The position numbers and the translations under genes are program-made. Below, one piece after another: positions 1 to 8,943 of a stretch of DNA of 64,000 bases. Position 1 is the stretch's first letter. Every line of letters starts with the position of its first letter. The notes beneath the pieces were generated by a model. It saw nothing but the letters and a program-made list of their open reading frames with translations. It did no database searches and was not told the origin of the DNA. Source of the stretch: Tessaracoccus flavus. GTDB taxonomy: Bacteria > Actinomycetota > Actinomycetes > Propionibacteriales > Propionibacteriaceae. The stretch spans positions 806,001 through 870,000 of the forward strand of contig NZ_CP019605.1 in the NCBI RefSeq assembly GCF_001997295.1, written 5' to 3'.

Positions 1-883
1 GAGAGTAGTCATCACAGCCGACGCCGTCGCTGGGCTCAGCCCCGCGGCGGCGTCCGCGTTGATCGCCCGTGCCTTCTCCGATCGCGGCGCTCAGGTGGCC
101 GTCGTCCCGCTGGGGGTGAGTGGGGAGCCGCTGCGTGAGGCGCTCGAAGCCCTGGCACCCCGCACCGACGTCGTGCGCCCCGACGATGCGGCCGCACTGC
201 GGCAGGTGCTCCAGAGCGACCGATCTCCGCTAGTCGACCTCACCGGCACCGCGGCCCCCGAGCTTCAGGGGCTCGCGGCGGCGCTGGGGACCGACCCCGG
301 CGTCGCTCTGGAAGACGCGCGCGAGCGCTGGTCCGACCGCGACCTCGTGGCGCTGGTGCCGGAGGAGGAGGTGGCGCTGCCGTTGGTCGGCCTCAACGGG
401 CTGGCGGCGACGCAGGGGAGGCGTGCCGGCGACGACCTTTCGACCGTCCTTGCCCGCGACGCTGAGGCCGAGCGTTGGGCGTCGTCGCTGGGTCTCGATC
501 CCACGCTCCCCGGGGCTGGCGCGGCGGGCGGGCTCGGGCTGATCGTGCAGGCGCTCGGTGGACGGATGACCGATCCGTTGACCTACCTCGCGGACGTGGC
601 CGGCCTCGCGGACACCATGGGCGCCGCCGACCTTGTCGTCACGGCCGCGGAGTCGCTCGACTTCCACGCCGTCGGAGGGCCGATCGTCAAGCGCGCGGTG
701 GCGATGGCCGGAGCGGCGCTGCGCCCCGCGATCGCGATCGTCGGCCGCAACTTCGTCTCCGCACGGGAGTTGAGGCTGGCGGGATTCGAGGAGGCCTATC
801 CTCTGGGTGCTGCGGGGGAGGAGCCCACCCCCGAGAGGCTGTCGGAGGTGGCGATGCGAGTGGCCACCACGTGGTCGTGGTGA
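1..883 (+). CDS. Glycerate kinase family protein (lacks only the first two bases)
   Basis: Glycerate kinases (GlxK/GarK type) phosphorylate glycerate with ATP in the cytosol. The frame is open from base 2, and base 1 is a G that would complete an ATG followed by AGA GTA GTC, so probably only two bases are missing. The N-terminus (RVVITADAVAGLSPAAAS) has the family pattern of a beta strand followed by a short loop. The C-terminal part contains VVTAAESLDFHAVGGPIVKR and AIAIVGRN, which correspond to the glycerate-kinase segment around the ATP/substrate cleft. At about 293 residues it is shorter than typical 370-residue enzymes, so substrate specificity is uncertain. The gene lies just upstream of an ErpA/HesB gene, as its actinobacterial counterparts do. 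Family call good; activity inferred. Confidence 0.72.
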   Translation, partial: RVVITADAVAGLSPAAASALIARAFSDRGAQVAVVPLGVSGEPLREALEALAPRTDVVRPDDAAALRQVLQSDRSPLVDLTGTAAPELQGLAAALGTDPGVALEDARERWSDRDLVALVPEEEVALPLVGLNGLAATQGRRAGDDLSTVLARDAEAERWASSLGLDPTLPGAGAAGGLGLIVQALGGRMTDPLTYLADVAGLADTMGAADLVVTAAESLDFHAVGGPIVKRAVAMAGAALRPAIAIVGRNFVSARELRLAGFEEAYPLGAAGEEPTPERLSEVAMRVATTWSW

Positions 884-952
884 ACTCTTTGCCTCGGCGG
901 CGTAGACTCGACCCTCAGAACCGCAATTTCTACGAACGACTTGGAGCCAAGC

Positions 953-1300
953 GTGACCGATACCCAGACCACCCAGAGCGGCGTCGTCCTGACCGACGTC
1001 GCAGTGCAGAAGGTGCGCTCCCTGCTCGAGGCGGAGGGCCGCGACGATCTTGCGCTCCGCATCGCCGTCCAGCCCGGCGGCTGCTCGGGGCTGCGCTACC
1101 AGCTCTACTTCGACGACCGTGAGCTCGACGGCGACGTCGTCACCGACTACGACGGCGTGAAGGTTGTCACCGACCGCATGAGCTCTCCGTACCTCGGCGG
1201 CGCGAGCATCGACTTCATGGACACGATCGAACAGCAGGGGTTCACCATCGACAACCCCAACGCGCAGGGCTCCTGCGCCTGCGGCGACTCGTTCCACTGA
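953..1300 (+). CDS. erpA: Iron-sulfur cluster carrier/insertion protein, ErpA/HesB type
   Basis: A-type Fe-S carrier of 115 residues that would deliver clusters to apoproteins, plausibly including the nearby Rieske and respiratory proteins. The three conserved cysteines are visible: one in PGGCSGLRYQ near the middle and two in GSCACGDSF at the C-terminus. GTG at 953 is preferred over an upstream in-frame TTG at 941 because GGAG at 943-946 stands six bases before it. The gene stands alone between the glycerate kinase and a rho-independent terminator. The family is secure; calling it erpA rather than another HesB paralog rests on the single-copy actinobacterial type. Confidence 0.88.
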   Translation: MTDTQTTQSGVVLTDVAVQKVRSLLEAEGRDDLALRIAVQPGGCSGLRYQLYFDDRELDGDVVTDYDGVKVVTDRMSSPYLGGASIDFMDTIEQQGFTIDNPNAQGSCACGDSFH

Positions 1301-1342
1301 GCCACCCGCCGGGCCGCCCGTCGCGGAGCCGGTGCATTCTAC

Positions 1343-1382
1343 GCCACCCCTTCGGAGACAGTGCCGTGGGGGTGGCTTTTTG
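1343..1382 (+). terminator. Rho-independent terminator after erpA
   Basis: GCCACCCC at 1343-1350 pairs with GGGGTGGC at 1369-1376 and is followed by a run of five T. It separates erpA from the ctaC operon. Confidence 0.8.
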
Positions 1383-1427
1383 CGTTATGGTTGCACCCAA
1401 CAAGTGTGGTCAACGGAAGGGCAACTA

Positions 1428-2291
1428 GTGAGTGGCAATCCTGCTGCGTCGCGTCGACGGACGGTTCGGGCGGCCTTGGCCCTCGGCGTCCCGCTCGCTC
1501 TCGCGAGCCTGACAGCCTGTTCAGCTGAAGAGGGGGCGGTGTTCTTCGGTCTTCCCGAGGCGGCCTCCGAGCAGGCGGAGAACGTCGGCGACCTGTGGCT
1601 GGGCGCCTGGGTGGCCTCCCTGGTCATCGGCGGCTTGGTGTGGGGGCTCATCGGCTGGGCCGTCGTGCGGTACCGCAACCGGAATGGCGACGACGCCCCT
1701 CCGCGGCAGACCACGTACCACCTCCCGCTGGAACTGCTCTACACCCTCGTGCCGTTCCTCATCATCGGCGTGCTGTTCTTCTACACCGTCAAGACCCAGG
1801 ACAGCGTCCGGAACTTCGAAGGCGAGCCCGACGTCGAGATCGGCGTCATCGGCCAGAAGTGGTCCTGGACCTTCAACTACATGGAGGAGGGCAACCCCGA
1901 CGTCGGCACCAACGCCTACACCGTCGGCACCCTCGAGACCATCCCCGAGCTGTACCTGCCTGTCGACAAGACGATCCGCTTCAAGCTGGAGTCCGCCGAC
2001 GTCATCCACTCGTTCTGGGTGCCGGTGTTCCGCGACAAGCTGGACGTCATCCCCGGTCACACCAACTACCTGACGGTGACCCCCAACAAGGTGGGCACCT
2101 ACGACGGCAAGTGCGCCGAGCTCTGCGGCGAGTTCCACTCGCTCATGCTCTTCAAGGTGCACGTCGTCTCCGAAGAGGATTACGAGGCGCACGTCAGGGG
2201 GCTTGCCGAGGGCGGCAACGCCGGCGAGCGTCAACTGCAGGAGGCCTTGCAGGCCGTCCTGCCCACTGCCGCACCCGAGGAGAACCAGTGA
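1428..2291 (+). CDS. ctaC: Cytochrome c oxidase subunit II (CtaC), lipoprotein form
   Basis: Subunit II of the aa3 oxidase (287 residues). It accepts electrons at the CuA centre and passes them to subunit I. The start is GTG at 1428 with GGAAGG about seven bases upstream; the longer open frame from 1332 has no support. The N-terminus has a signal segment ending in the lipobox LTAC. Two transmembrane helices follow, then the extracytoplasmic cupredoxin domain with CuA ligands in [12 protein letters not shown] (Cys, Cys, His, Met) and an upstream His in VIHSFW. The stop overlaps the ctaD start (GTGA), so the two are translationally coupled. Confidence 0.96.
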   Translation: MSGNPAASRRRTVRAALALGVPLALASLTACSAEEGAVFFGLPEAASEQAENVGDLWLGAWVASLVIGGLVWGLIGWAVVRYRNRNGDDAPPRQTTYHLPLELLYTLVPFLIIGVLFFYTVKTQDSVRNFEGEPDVEIGVIGQKWSWTFNYMEEGNPDVGTNAYTVGTLETIPELYLPVDKTIRFKLESADVIHSFWVPVFRDKLDVIPGHTNYLTVTPNKVGTYDGKCAELCGEFHSLMLFKVHVVSEEDYEAHVRGLAEGGNAGERQLQEALQAVLPTAAPEENQ

Positions 2292-4012
2292 GCAGCGATC
2301 TGACCGCGAGCCGCACTCAGCTCGTCGAAACACCCGTCCAGGCTGAGCCCCACCGGCTCGGCGCCACCATGATGAAGTACCTGACGACCACTGACCACAA
2401 GGTCATCGGCAACATGTACTTCTTCACTGCGTTCGCGTTCTTCCTGTTCGGTGGTCTGCTGGCGTTGGGCATCCGCGCTGAGCTCGCGAACCCGGGCATG
2501 CAGTTCATGAACTACGAGACGTACAACCAGTTCTTCACGATGCACGGCACGATCATGCTGCTGATGTTCGCGACACCGATGTTCGCGGGCTTCGCCAACG
2601 CCATCCTGCCGCTGCAGCTCGGCGCGCCCGACGTCGCCTTCCCGCGCATGAACGGCTTCTCGTTCTGGCTGTACGTCCTCGGTTCCCTCATCGCCTGCGC
2701 GGGCTTCCTCAGCCCGAACGGCGCCGCAAGCTTCGGCTGGTTCGCATACGCGCCGCTGAGCAACTCGATCCACTCGCCGGGGGTGGGGCACGATCTGTGG
2801 ATCGTGGGCCTCTACATGCTCGGCCTGTCGTCGATCCTCGGCGCGGTCAACTTCGTCACGACCATCATCACGATGCGTGCGCCCGGTATGACCATGTTCC
2901 GCATGCCGATCTTCTCGTGGAACATCCTCGTCACCTCGATGATGGTCCTCCTGGTGTTCCCGGTCCTCGGCGCCGGTCTGCTGGTGTTGGAGTCCGACCG
3001 CGTGCTCGGCAGCCACGTCTTCGATCCCGCGTCCGGCGGGCCGATCCTCTGGCAGCACCTCTTCTGGTTCTTCGGGCACCCCGAGGTCTACGTGATCGCC
3101 CTGCCGTTCTTCGGCATCATCACCGAGGTCCTGAGCGCCTTCAGCCGCAAGCCCGTCTTCGGCTATTACGGCCTGGTCTTCGCGACGCTGTCCATCGGCG
3201 CGCTGTCGGTGTCGGTGTGGGCGCACCACATGTTCGCCACCGGCGCGGTCAACCTGCCGTTCTTCTCGTTCATGACCTTCATGATTGCGGTGCCCACTGG
3301 GGTGAAGTTCTTCAACTGGATCGGCACGATGTGGCGAGGGTCGCTGGTGCTCAACACCTCCATGACCTTCGCGATCGGCTTCCTCACCACGTTCCTCTTC
3401 GGTGGACTCACCGGCGTCATCCTCGCAGCACCCGCTCTCGACTGGCACGTCACCGACTCGTACTTCGTCGTCGCCCACTTCCACTACGTGCTGTTCGGCA
3501 CGGTGGTGTTTGCGATGTTCGCCGGCTTCTACTACTGGTGGCCGAAGTTCACCGGACGCATGCTCAACGAGGGCTGGGGCAAGGTCCACTTCTGGACCAC
3601 GTTCGTCGGCTTCCACACCACGTTCCTCATCCAGCACTGGGCCGGCACGAAGGGCATGCAGCGCCGCATAGCGGACTACGGCGCCTGGGAGGGCTTCACG
3701 GTCTTCAACCAGATCTCGACGTTCGGCGCGTTCCTTCTCGGCGTCTCCATGCTCCCCTTCCTGTGGAACGTGTGGATCACCCGTAAGGCACCCAAGGTCA
3801 CGGTCAACGATCCGTGGGGCTGGGGCCGCTCGCTGGAGTGGGCGACGTCCTGCCCGCCCCCGCGGCACAACTTCGACTCGCTGCCGCGCGTCCGCTCGAT
3901 CAGCCCGGCGCTCGACGCCGCTCGACCGGAACTCGTCGACGTCGACCATCAGGCCGACCCGGGTGAGCTCCTCGACCACGATGTCAACGAACTGGAAGGC
4001 ACCCACCGATGA
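2288..4012 (+). CDS. ctaD: Cytochrome c oxidase subunit I (CtaD)
   Basis: Catalytic subunit (574 residues) holding heme a and the heme a3-CuB site where oxygen is reduced. Visible motifs are the HPEVY block (WFFGHPEVY), the CuB ligand region AHHMFATG and the late HFHYVLFG heme block. About twelve hydrophobic helices are present. GTG at 2288 overlaps the ctaC stop; the open frame extends far upstream to 1595, but that part only shadows ctaC. Unlike M. tuberculosis, where ctaD sits elsewhere, here it follows ctaC directly. The C-terminal 60 residues are hydrophilic. Confidence 0.97.
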   Translation: MSSDLTASRTQLVETPVQAEPHRLGATMMKYLTTTDHKVIGNMYFFTAFAFFLFGGLLALGIRAELANPGMQFMNYETYNQFFTMHGTIMLLMFATPMFAGFANAILPLQLGAPDVAFPRMNGFSFWLYVLGSLIACAGFLSPNGAASFGWFAYAPLSNSIHSPGVGHDLWIVGLYMLGLSSILGAVNFVTTIITMRAPGMTMFRMPIFSWNILVTSMMVLLVFPVLGAGLLVLESDRVLGSHVFDPASGGPILWQHLFWFFGHPEVYVIALPFFGIITEVLSAFSRKPVFGYYGLVFATLSIGALSVSVWAHHMFATGAVNLPFFSFMTFMIAVPTGVKFFNWIGTMWRGSLVLNTSMTFAIGFLTTFLFGGLTGVILAAPALDWHVTDSYFVVAHFHYVLFGTVVFAMFAGFYYWWPKFTGRMLNEGWGKVHFWTTFVGFHTTFLIQHWAGTKGMQRRIADYGAWEGFTVFNQISTFGAFLLGVSMLPFLWNVWITRKAPKVTVNDPWGWGRSLEWATSCPPPRHNFDSLPRVRSISPALDAARPELVDVDHQADPGELLDHDVNELEGTHR

Positions 4013-4407
4013 AGTCGGAACGCTGGATCTTTGGATTCCTCGGGATCTACTTCGGGGTCGTGGCGCCCGTCTACTGGCTGATGTCCGGTGAGATCGCCGG
4101 CACGCTCGCCCTAGCCTTCTCGGGGCTGCTGGGCGCGCTGATCGCCGGTTATCTGCACATCCAGGCGCGGAACTTCGATCCTCGGCCCGAGGACCGGAAG
4201 GACGGCGAGGTCTACGAGGCCGCGGGCGAGCTGGGCTTCTTCGCGCCGAAGAGCATCTGGCCCTTCTGGGCGGCGGTGGTCGTCGCGGTCATCTTCCTCG
4301 GCCCCGCGCTGCAGCAGGCGTGGATCACGCTGCTCGGCCTGGGAATGGGGATTTGGGCCACGTCCGGTTGGGTCCTCGAGTTCTACCGGGGCGACTACAA
4401 GCACTGA
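4009..4407 (+). CDS. ctaF: Actinobacterial cytochrome c oxidase subunit IV (CtaF)
   Basis: Small membrane subunit (132 residues) found in the actinobacterial aa3 oxidase. It has two N-terminal and two C-terminal hydrophobic helices, with a hydrophilic middle starting at [13 protein letters not shown]. The ATG overlaps the ctaD stop (ATGA), so it is the third gene of the ctaC-ctaD-ctaF operon. Size, topology and position match the family. A strong terminator follows. Confidence 0.93.
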   Translation: MKSERWIFGFLGIYFGVVAPVYWLMSGEIAGTLALAFSGLLGALIAGYLHIQARNFDPRPEDRKDGEVYEAAGELGFFAPKSIWPFWAAVVVAVIFLGPALQQAWITLLGLGMGIWATSGWVLEFYRGDYKH

Positions 4408-4426
4408 CCCGCCTCCAAAACGCGGC

Positions 4427-4462
4427 AAGCCCGCTCATCCCTCGGGGTGAGCGGGCTTCTTG
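4427..4462 (+). terminator. Rho-independent terminator after ctaCDF
   Basis: A 14-bp stem, AAGCCCGCTCATCC against GGGTGAGCGGGCTT, with a short loop and CTTGTT behind it. It closes the oxidase operon and directly borders the IS21 element. Confidence 0.88.
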
Positions 4463-4529
4463 TTGCCCACCCAACCGGTGTTTGCTCGAGGTCTTCGACC
4501 ACCACGAGCAGGTTCCACCGGAGGGACAC

Positions 4530-6100
4530 ATGAAGAAGTCTGCCAGGGAGATCATGGAAATCTTGGAGGCGTTCGACGCCACGGAGAGTGCGCACTCTGC
4601 GGCGCTGTTGGCGGGGGTGGATCCCAAGACGGTGCGTCGCTATGTCGCTGCGCGGGATTCGGGTCGGCCGGTGACGGGTCGGGGGCAGAGGCCCAGGATG
4701 CTGGATGGGTTCATGCCCAAGATCGAGGATTGGGTCGAGGTCGGCAAGGGCAAGGTCCGCGCCGATGTGGTCCATGCCCGCTTGGTCGCGAGGGGTTCGC
4801 CGGGACGGAGCGCACCACCCGCCGGGCGGTCGCGCAGGTGAAGGCGGCGTGGCGGGCTGGGCACCGACGCTCGTATCGGCCGTGGATCACCGAGCCGGGG
4901 TTGTGGTTGCAGTTCGACTGGGGACAGGGCCCCAGAGTTCCCGGTCCGGGCGGGCAGCTGCGCACGACGGTGTTGTTCTGTGCCTGGTTGGCGTGGTCCA
5001 GGTTCCGGGTCGTGATCCCGGTCTGGGACCCGACGTTGCCGACGTTGATCGCATGCTTGGACGCGACGCTGCGGCAGCTGGGTGGGGTCTGGTCGTATCT
5101 GTTGACCGACAACGCCAAGACCGTCACCGTCGACCATGTCGCCGGTGTCGCGGTCAGGCATCCACAGATCGTGGAAGTCGCCCGCCACTACGGATGTCAG
5201 GTCTACACGTGTGTCCCGTTCGACCCGGAGTCGAAGGGCGGCACCGAAGCGACGGTCCGGTTGGCGAAGGCTGACCTGGTCCCCACGGACGCGAACCTGC
5301 GTGAGTCGTATGGGTCCTTCGCGGAATTGGAGCAGGCGTGTGTCGAGTTCATGGGCAAGGTCAACGGCCGCAAACATCGCGAGACCGCCAGGATCCCAGC
5401 CGATGCTTTGGTCGATGAGCGCCACCGGCTGCACATGCTGCCAGTCGCCCCGCACACGGTCGCGTTGGGTCAGACCCGCACGGTCAACACTGACCAGACG
5501 ATCCGGTTCGGGTCGGTGCGCTACTCCACCCCGCCTGGGCTTGTCGGGGCTGAGGTGTGGGTCAGGGCAGCTGGGGACGAGCTGGTGGTCGTGGCCGACC
5601 TTGATGCCCTCCCAGCGGCGCCGGAATGGGTTGCTGGCCGGCGGGGTCTTGCGGAGGTCTGCAGGCATCGGCTCTCGACGCCCGGCAACCCGATGATCGA
5701 TCTGGCTCACTACCCGCACCATCCCCAGGACCCCGACGGGTCACCCCGAGTGCCCCAGCCACGGCCACGCAGCCGAGCCGAGTCCCAGTTCCTCCAGTTG
5801 GGTCCAGGGGCGGTCTCGTGGCTGGTTGAGGCCGCAGCTGCAGGGACGGTCCGGATCCGGTCGAAGATGGCCGCCGCAGTCGAACTCGCCGCCCTCATCG
5901 GCACCGACGCCGTCGATGCCGCCTTGGGTGTCGCTGCCGCGGCGGGCCGGTTCACCGAAGGTGATCTGGCAGCGATCGTCGAACACCAAGCCAGCGGCGC
6001 CACCAACGCCGACCTCGTCATCGCTGACGAGTCCCACTCCGCCCAGCCAGGCACCGCAGCCTGGGCCAACTTCACCACTTCGAAGGAACACAGCTCATGA
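4530..6100 (+). pseudogene. istA: IstA transposase of IS21, with a -1 frame break
   Basis: DDE-type transposase with an N-terminal helix-turn-helix (AALLAGVDPKTVRRYVAAR), then an integrase core: FDWGQGP with the first Asp, LLTDNAK with the second and FDPESKGGTEA with the Glu. Translation from ATG 4530 stays in one frame to the GGGG run at 4792-4795, and the rest of the protein continues in the -1 frame through GFAGTERTTRRAV. One missing G explains this exactly. IS21 elements are not known for frameshifted istA, so this is either an inactivating deletion or a sequence error. Otherwise it would be about 523 residues, a normal length. Confidence 0.85.
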
Positions 6101-6879
6101 ACCCCACCACCATGCACCCGGCGCCGCCGCTGCCAGAGGACCTCACGGGTCTGCTGCGAAGGATGCGGCTGCCCTACCTACGCGCCGCAGCCCCCGAGGT
6201 GTTGGCCACCGCGAAAGCCCAACGCTGGGACCCCGCCGAAGTGCTGCGGGTGCTCCTGACCGAGGAGATCCGTGGTCGGGACGAAGCCACCAAGACCATG
6301 CGGCGCAAAGCCGCCGGACTACCAGCCGGGAAAACGTTCGACTCCTGGCGGGAACACGATTCTTCCATCCCGGCCCCGACCCAGTCCGCCCTCGCCGGCC
6401 TGGAATGGATCAGCCGCGCCGAGAACCTCGCCATCACCGGGCCTTCCGGGACCGGGAAGACCCACTTCGTTGAGGCGCTGGCCCACAACGTCATCGACGC
6501 CGGCATGCGGGTGTCCTGGTTCACCCTGGAATCCCTCACCGCCGCCATCACCCGCGCTGGAGCCGACAACTCGGTCAACAAGGTGATCGCCCGCATCACC
6601 CGCGCCGAACTGATCGTGGTAGACGACATCGGCATGCTGCCCTCCGGGCAAGCAGCAGCCGAAGCGTTCTACCGCCTGGTCGATGCAACCTACGAACGAC
6701 GGTCTCTGGCGGTCACCAGCAACCTCCACCCCGCCGGGTTCGACACCATCATGCCGAAAACCCTCGCCACCGCAGCCGTCGACAGGCTCCTCCACCACGC
6801 CCACGTCATCGTCACCGAAGGCACCTCTCTACGCCTAACTGAAGCCACCGCCGGACGCGGGGCGGTCCCCTTGCACTGA
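6097..6879 (+). CDS. istB: IstB helper ATPase of IS21
   Basis: AAA+ ATPase (260 residues), related to DnaC, that helps IstA with target selection. Walker A is GPSGTGKTH near residue 112 and Walker B is LIVVDDIGML near residue 170. The N-terminal domain (PPLPEDLTGLLRRMRL) is the IstB family type. It starts by ATGA overlap with istA and is intact, in contrast to istA. Confidence 0.94.
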   Translation: MNPTTMHPAPPLPEDLTGLLRRMRLPYLRAAAPEVLATAKAQRWDPAEVLRVLLTEEIRGRDEATKTMRRKAAGLPAGKTFDSWREHDSSIPAPTQSALAGLEWISRAENLAITGPSGTGKTHFVEALAHNVIDAGMRVSWFTLESLTAAITRAGADNSVNKVIARITRAELIVVDDIGMLPSGQAAAEAFYRLVDATYERRSLAVTSNLHPAGFDTIMPKTLATAAVDRLLHHAHVIVTEGTSLRLTEATAGRGAVPLH

Positions 6880-6889
6880 CACCAACACG

Positions 6890-6981
6890 GGGAGATCAGC
6901 TGACCGCAGACAGGGAGATGAGCTGTCCGCCTACAAGGAGATCCCATGACCGCCCACAGGGACTTCCTCGTGTCCCAGACA
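6890..6981 (+). repeat. Four 23-bp direct repeats at the IS21 right end
   Basis: Units begin at 6890, 6913, 6936 and 6959, each close to GGGAGATCAGCTGACCGC plus five bases ending in ACA. The first three are most alike; the fourth has diverged. Such multiple terminal repeats are the expected binding sites of IstA. Confidence 0.8.
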
Positions 6982-7288
6982 CTGGTGGAGTCGAGCAGGG
7001 GGGAGAAGGCGCCTTCGGGGGCCAAGTGGTTGACGGCGATGTCGCCGGCAGGGAGGCTTGAGACTCCTCGGGACGACGTCGACCTGCGGACCCAACTGCG
7101 CCTGCCATACCGGAGCCAGTGTTCTCGTCGTCTCACGGCCGGGGCGGAAGAGGCTACCCACAGCAAGAGGACGGGGCGTTCTGCGGACAGAGCCCGTAAC
7201 GTCACCTATGTGCCATCGAGTCTGCGGAGACTCGCGTCAGGTCTGGGGATGCGGACATAGTCACCAAGGACCTGGCCGATCGCCGGAT
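6982..7288. other. Intergenic stretch without a recognisable gene
   Basis: Between the IS21 end and the convergent 7289 gene. Several short frames are open on both strands, but none has a start signal or a family I recognise. It may be displaced flanking DNA from the insertion. Confidence 0.5.
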
Positions 7289-8218
7289 TCATTCCCACAC
7301 CAGCGTTGGGAACATGGCCTCTGTGCGCCGAATGAGGTCGACATACTTCGAAGACGCTGACTGCGGCGACACAGTGATCTCCTTGTTAAAGGGCGACTCT
7401 ACCCACGAGATCTTGCAGAAGTGGGTCCCATCCTCGGTGACTTGGCCGGCGTTGTGAAAATATGGTTTGGAGTCCCACGCTGCTACGTCATGGTTCGCCC
7501 AATGGAAATCAAGCTCGGGGCTGGCGATGGGTGTGAAGCCCGCCCGCACCGTGATGAACTGCTGCATGTACATTTCGGCACACCACGCCTGGATGGGGTA
7601 CTGGTGCCCCTCCGGGTGGTAGCGATCCGCTGTCTCGACCATGTGCTTGAAGGCGCGGACGGAGGCCTTCTCCACATCTGACCAGAAGTCGGCGCCCGCG
7701 TCCTTGATGAAATACTGGGCACCGATGGAGTTGTGATCGTGTGCGAGCACGTCCCCGGGATCTGCCCCTGCGATGTCGCAGAGATCGAGAAAGAGCTGCT
7801 CGCCTTTCTCGCGGATGTATTGGGCCCCGGTGTAACTGCGCGTGTCGGAGCCGTACCAGCATCCGTCGTGTGCCTCGTACGGACTGAAATCCATGGGCCC
7901 GGTGAACATCACGTCGGGATCGAGGTAGTTGAAGACCATGCCCTCCGCTTCGGGGAACTGGCCGTAGAACTGACCCAGCAGCCACGGTTTCATCGACGCG
8001 CTATAGCTCCTGTCCTCCCGAGTATCCGGGTAGGCGTGGATGTAGCACTTCAAATCCTCGGACTCAAAGAAGTCGCGGAGGTGAATAGACGGCGGATCGT
8101 TGTAGGCCACCAAATAATGGACGTCCTCTTCGTAACCGATCTCACGAAAATGTGCGATCTGGACGAGCATCTGCCAGAGGTAGTACTTGTTATCCGGGAC
8201 GGGAATGAGAAACTGCAT
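7289..8218 (-). CDS. Glycosyltransferase-like protein of unknown specificity
   Basis: 309 residues with no signal peptide or membrane segment. The N-terminus (MQFLIPVPDNKYYLWQMLVQ) and a DPDV motif inside NYLDPDVMF near residue 120 suggest a GT-A fold with a DxD-type metal site. A second acidic patch, LAHDHNSIGAQYF, and many aromatic residues would fit a sugar-binding cleft. The gene lies 65 bp behind a Tat-exported Thr/Pro-repeat protein in the same orientation, with a long hairpin in the gap, so the two may form a unit. GC and codon use are less extreme than in the backbone, suggesting transfer. The glycosyltransferase call is inference from motif and fold-like pattern only. Confidence 0.5.
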   Translation of the reverse strand: MQFLIPVPDNKYYLWQMLVQIAHFREIGYEEDVHYLVAYNDPPSIHLRDFFESEDLKCYIHAYPDTREDRSYSASMKPWLLGQFYGQFPEAEGMVFNYLDPDVMFTGPMDFSPYEAHDGCWYGSDTRSYTGAQYIREKGEQLFLDLCDIAGADPGDVLAHDHNSIGAQYFIKDAGADFWSDVEKASVRAFKHMVETADRYHPEGHQYPIQAWCAEMYMQQFITVRAGFTPIASPELDFHWANHDVAAWDSKPYFHNAGQVTEDGTHFCKISWVESPFNKEITVSPQSASSKYVDLIRRTEAMFPTLVWE

Positions 8219-8223
8219 GGCTC

Positions 8224-8280
8224 CTCAGGCCTGAGAGGAGCGAGGCCCGGCGAGGATCTTCCTCGCGGGCCTCGCTCCTC
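8224..8280 (-). terminator. Long nested hairpin between the repeat-protein gene and the 7289 gene
   Basis: GAGGAGCGAGGCCCG pairs perfectly with CGGGCCTCGCTCCTC at 8266-8280, with an inner CGAGGA/TCCTCG stem. A second palindrome, CTCAGGCCTGAG, lies at 8224-8235. There is no T run after it on the minus strand, so it may act as an attenuator or mRNA stabiliser rather than a full terminator. Confidence 0.6.
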
Positions 8281-8283
8281 GGA

Positions 8284-8943
8284 TTAAGGCTGGACCGTGG
8301 TGGTGGGGGCGACCGTGGTGGTGGGGGCGACCGTGGTGGTGGGGGCGACCGTGGTGGTGGGGGCGACCGTGGTGGTCGGGGCGACCGTGGTGGTCGGGGC
8401 GACCGTGGTGGTCGGGGCGACCGTGGTGGTCGGGGCGATGCAGGAGTTCACCAGGGGTGCCTCGCAATCGGTGGGGGGCGCCTTGACGCTGAAGAGCTTG
8501 ATGTTCCCACTGTAGGCCTCAATGAACGCGGCGCTGCTTCCCGAGCCGTCTGCGTTTGCGGACGAGAAGTCGCCCAGAATGATCTCCGTGCATTCACCTG
8601 CTTCAAGTGTCTCGTTGATCGTGATCGGGAGCGTCTCCGCCCCGCAATCACGGAAGACCTTGCCGGAGTTATTCTGCAGCCTGGTGATTGTGAAGTTGAT
8701 GGTCTGGGTCGTTTGGCAGGTGTTGCAGATTTTGAGCACCAAGTAGTAGGACCACAGGTTGTTGCTGCCAGGCCACTTGCAGGCGGTGGGAGCGAACGTG
8801 TACGTGACGCACGGCGGCAGCGTGGTGGTCGGTGACATGGCGTAGGCCGGCGCTGCCCCCGCAACGGCGAGTACGGGGACGCTCCAAGCGGCGCCCTTGG
8901 CAACAGTGCGGCGTGTGATGCCGGACTTAGTGGGTTCGGTCAT
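8284..8943 (-). CDS. Tat-exported protein with a C-terminal Thr/Pro/Val repeat tail
   Basis: 219 residues from ATG 8943, with AGGGG seven bases upstream in the mRNA; the open frame reaches 9009 but has no better start. A twin-arginine signal, SGITRRTVAKGAAWSVPVLA, is followed by an AYA cleavage site. The mature domain (about residues 30-165) has six cysteines, including CNTCQ, and looks like a small beta-rich extracellular domain of the kind with SipW- or CalY-like conserved Asn/Thr strands. The tail is eight perfect APTTTV units. Thr/Pro tails of this kind are common sites of O-glycosylation or serve as wall-spanning stalks. Function unknown. Confidence 0.75.
   Translation of the reverse strand: MTEPTKSGITRRTVAKGAAWSVPVLAVAGAAPAYAMSPTTTLPPCVTYTFAPTACKWPGSNNLWSYYLVLKICNTCQTTQTINFTITRLQNNSGKVFRDCGAETLPITINETLEAGECTEIILGDFSSANADGSGSSAAFIEAYSGNIKLFSVKAPPTDCEAPLVNSCIAPTTTVAPTTTVAPTTTVAPTTTVAPTTTVAPTTTVAPTTTVAPTTTVQP
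8293..8436. repeat. Eight tandem 18-bp units encoding TTTVAP repeats
   Basis: Exactly 144 bp, 8 x 18. The units are of two types: those nearest the stop codon read GGTGGGGGC at their end and the others GGTCGGGGC. The block structure indicates expansion by slippage or unequal exchange from two founder units, so copy number is likely to vary between strains. Confidence 0.95.

Larger units (their letters stand above)
4479..6981 (+). mobile_element. IS21-family insertion sequence (istA/istB)
   Basis: The two-gene layout (istA, then istB overlapping by ATGA) and both protein families identify IS21. The right end carries four 23-bp subterminal repeats (6890-6981), typical of this family. The borders are proposed from a TGT-type left end at 4479 and its partial complement ending near 6981; flanks CCGG and CTGG do not form a clean target duplication, so the exact ends are uncertain. 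It sits directly after the ctaF terminator and harms no gene. Confidence 0.8.

Noticed and set aside
230..1297. 355-codon minus-strand frame over glycerate kinase and erpA
   Set aside because: It is the antisense shadow of two well-identified genes, with Arg/Gly/Val-rich composition.
1595..2287. N-terminal extension of CtaD
   Set aside because: The frame is open but overlaps ctaC entirely and has shadow composition; GTG 2288 gives the normal N-terminus.
4530..6100. Programmed -1 frameshift in istA
   Set aside because: The G run AGGGGTT does not give a standard X XXY YYZ slip site, and IS21 elements do not normally use frameshifting between halves of istA.
6690..7205. Minus-strand 171-codon frame over istB end and the IS right end
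   Set aside because: It overlaps istB and the terminal repeats and has no recognisable domain.
8293..8436. Possible CRISPR or satellite repeat
   Set aside because: Units are contiguous 18-mers in frame with a secreted protein.
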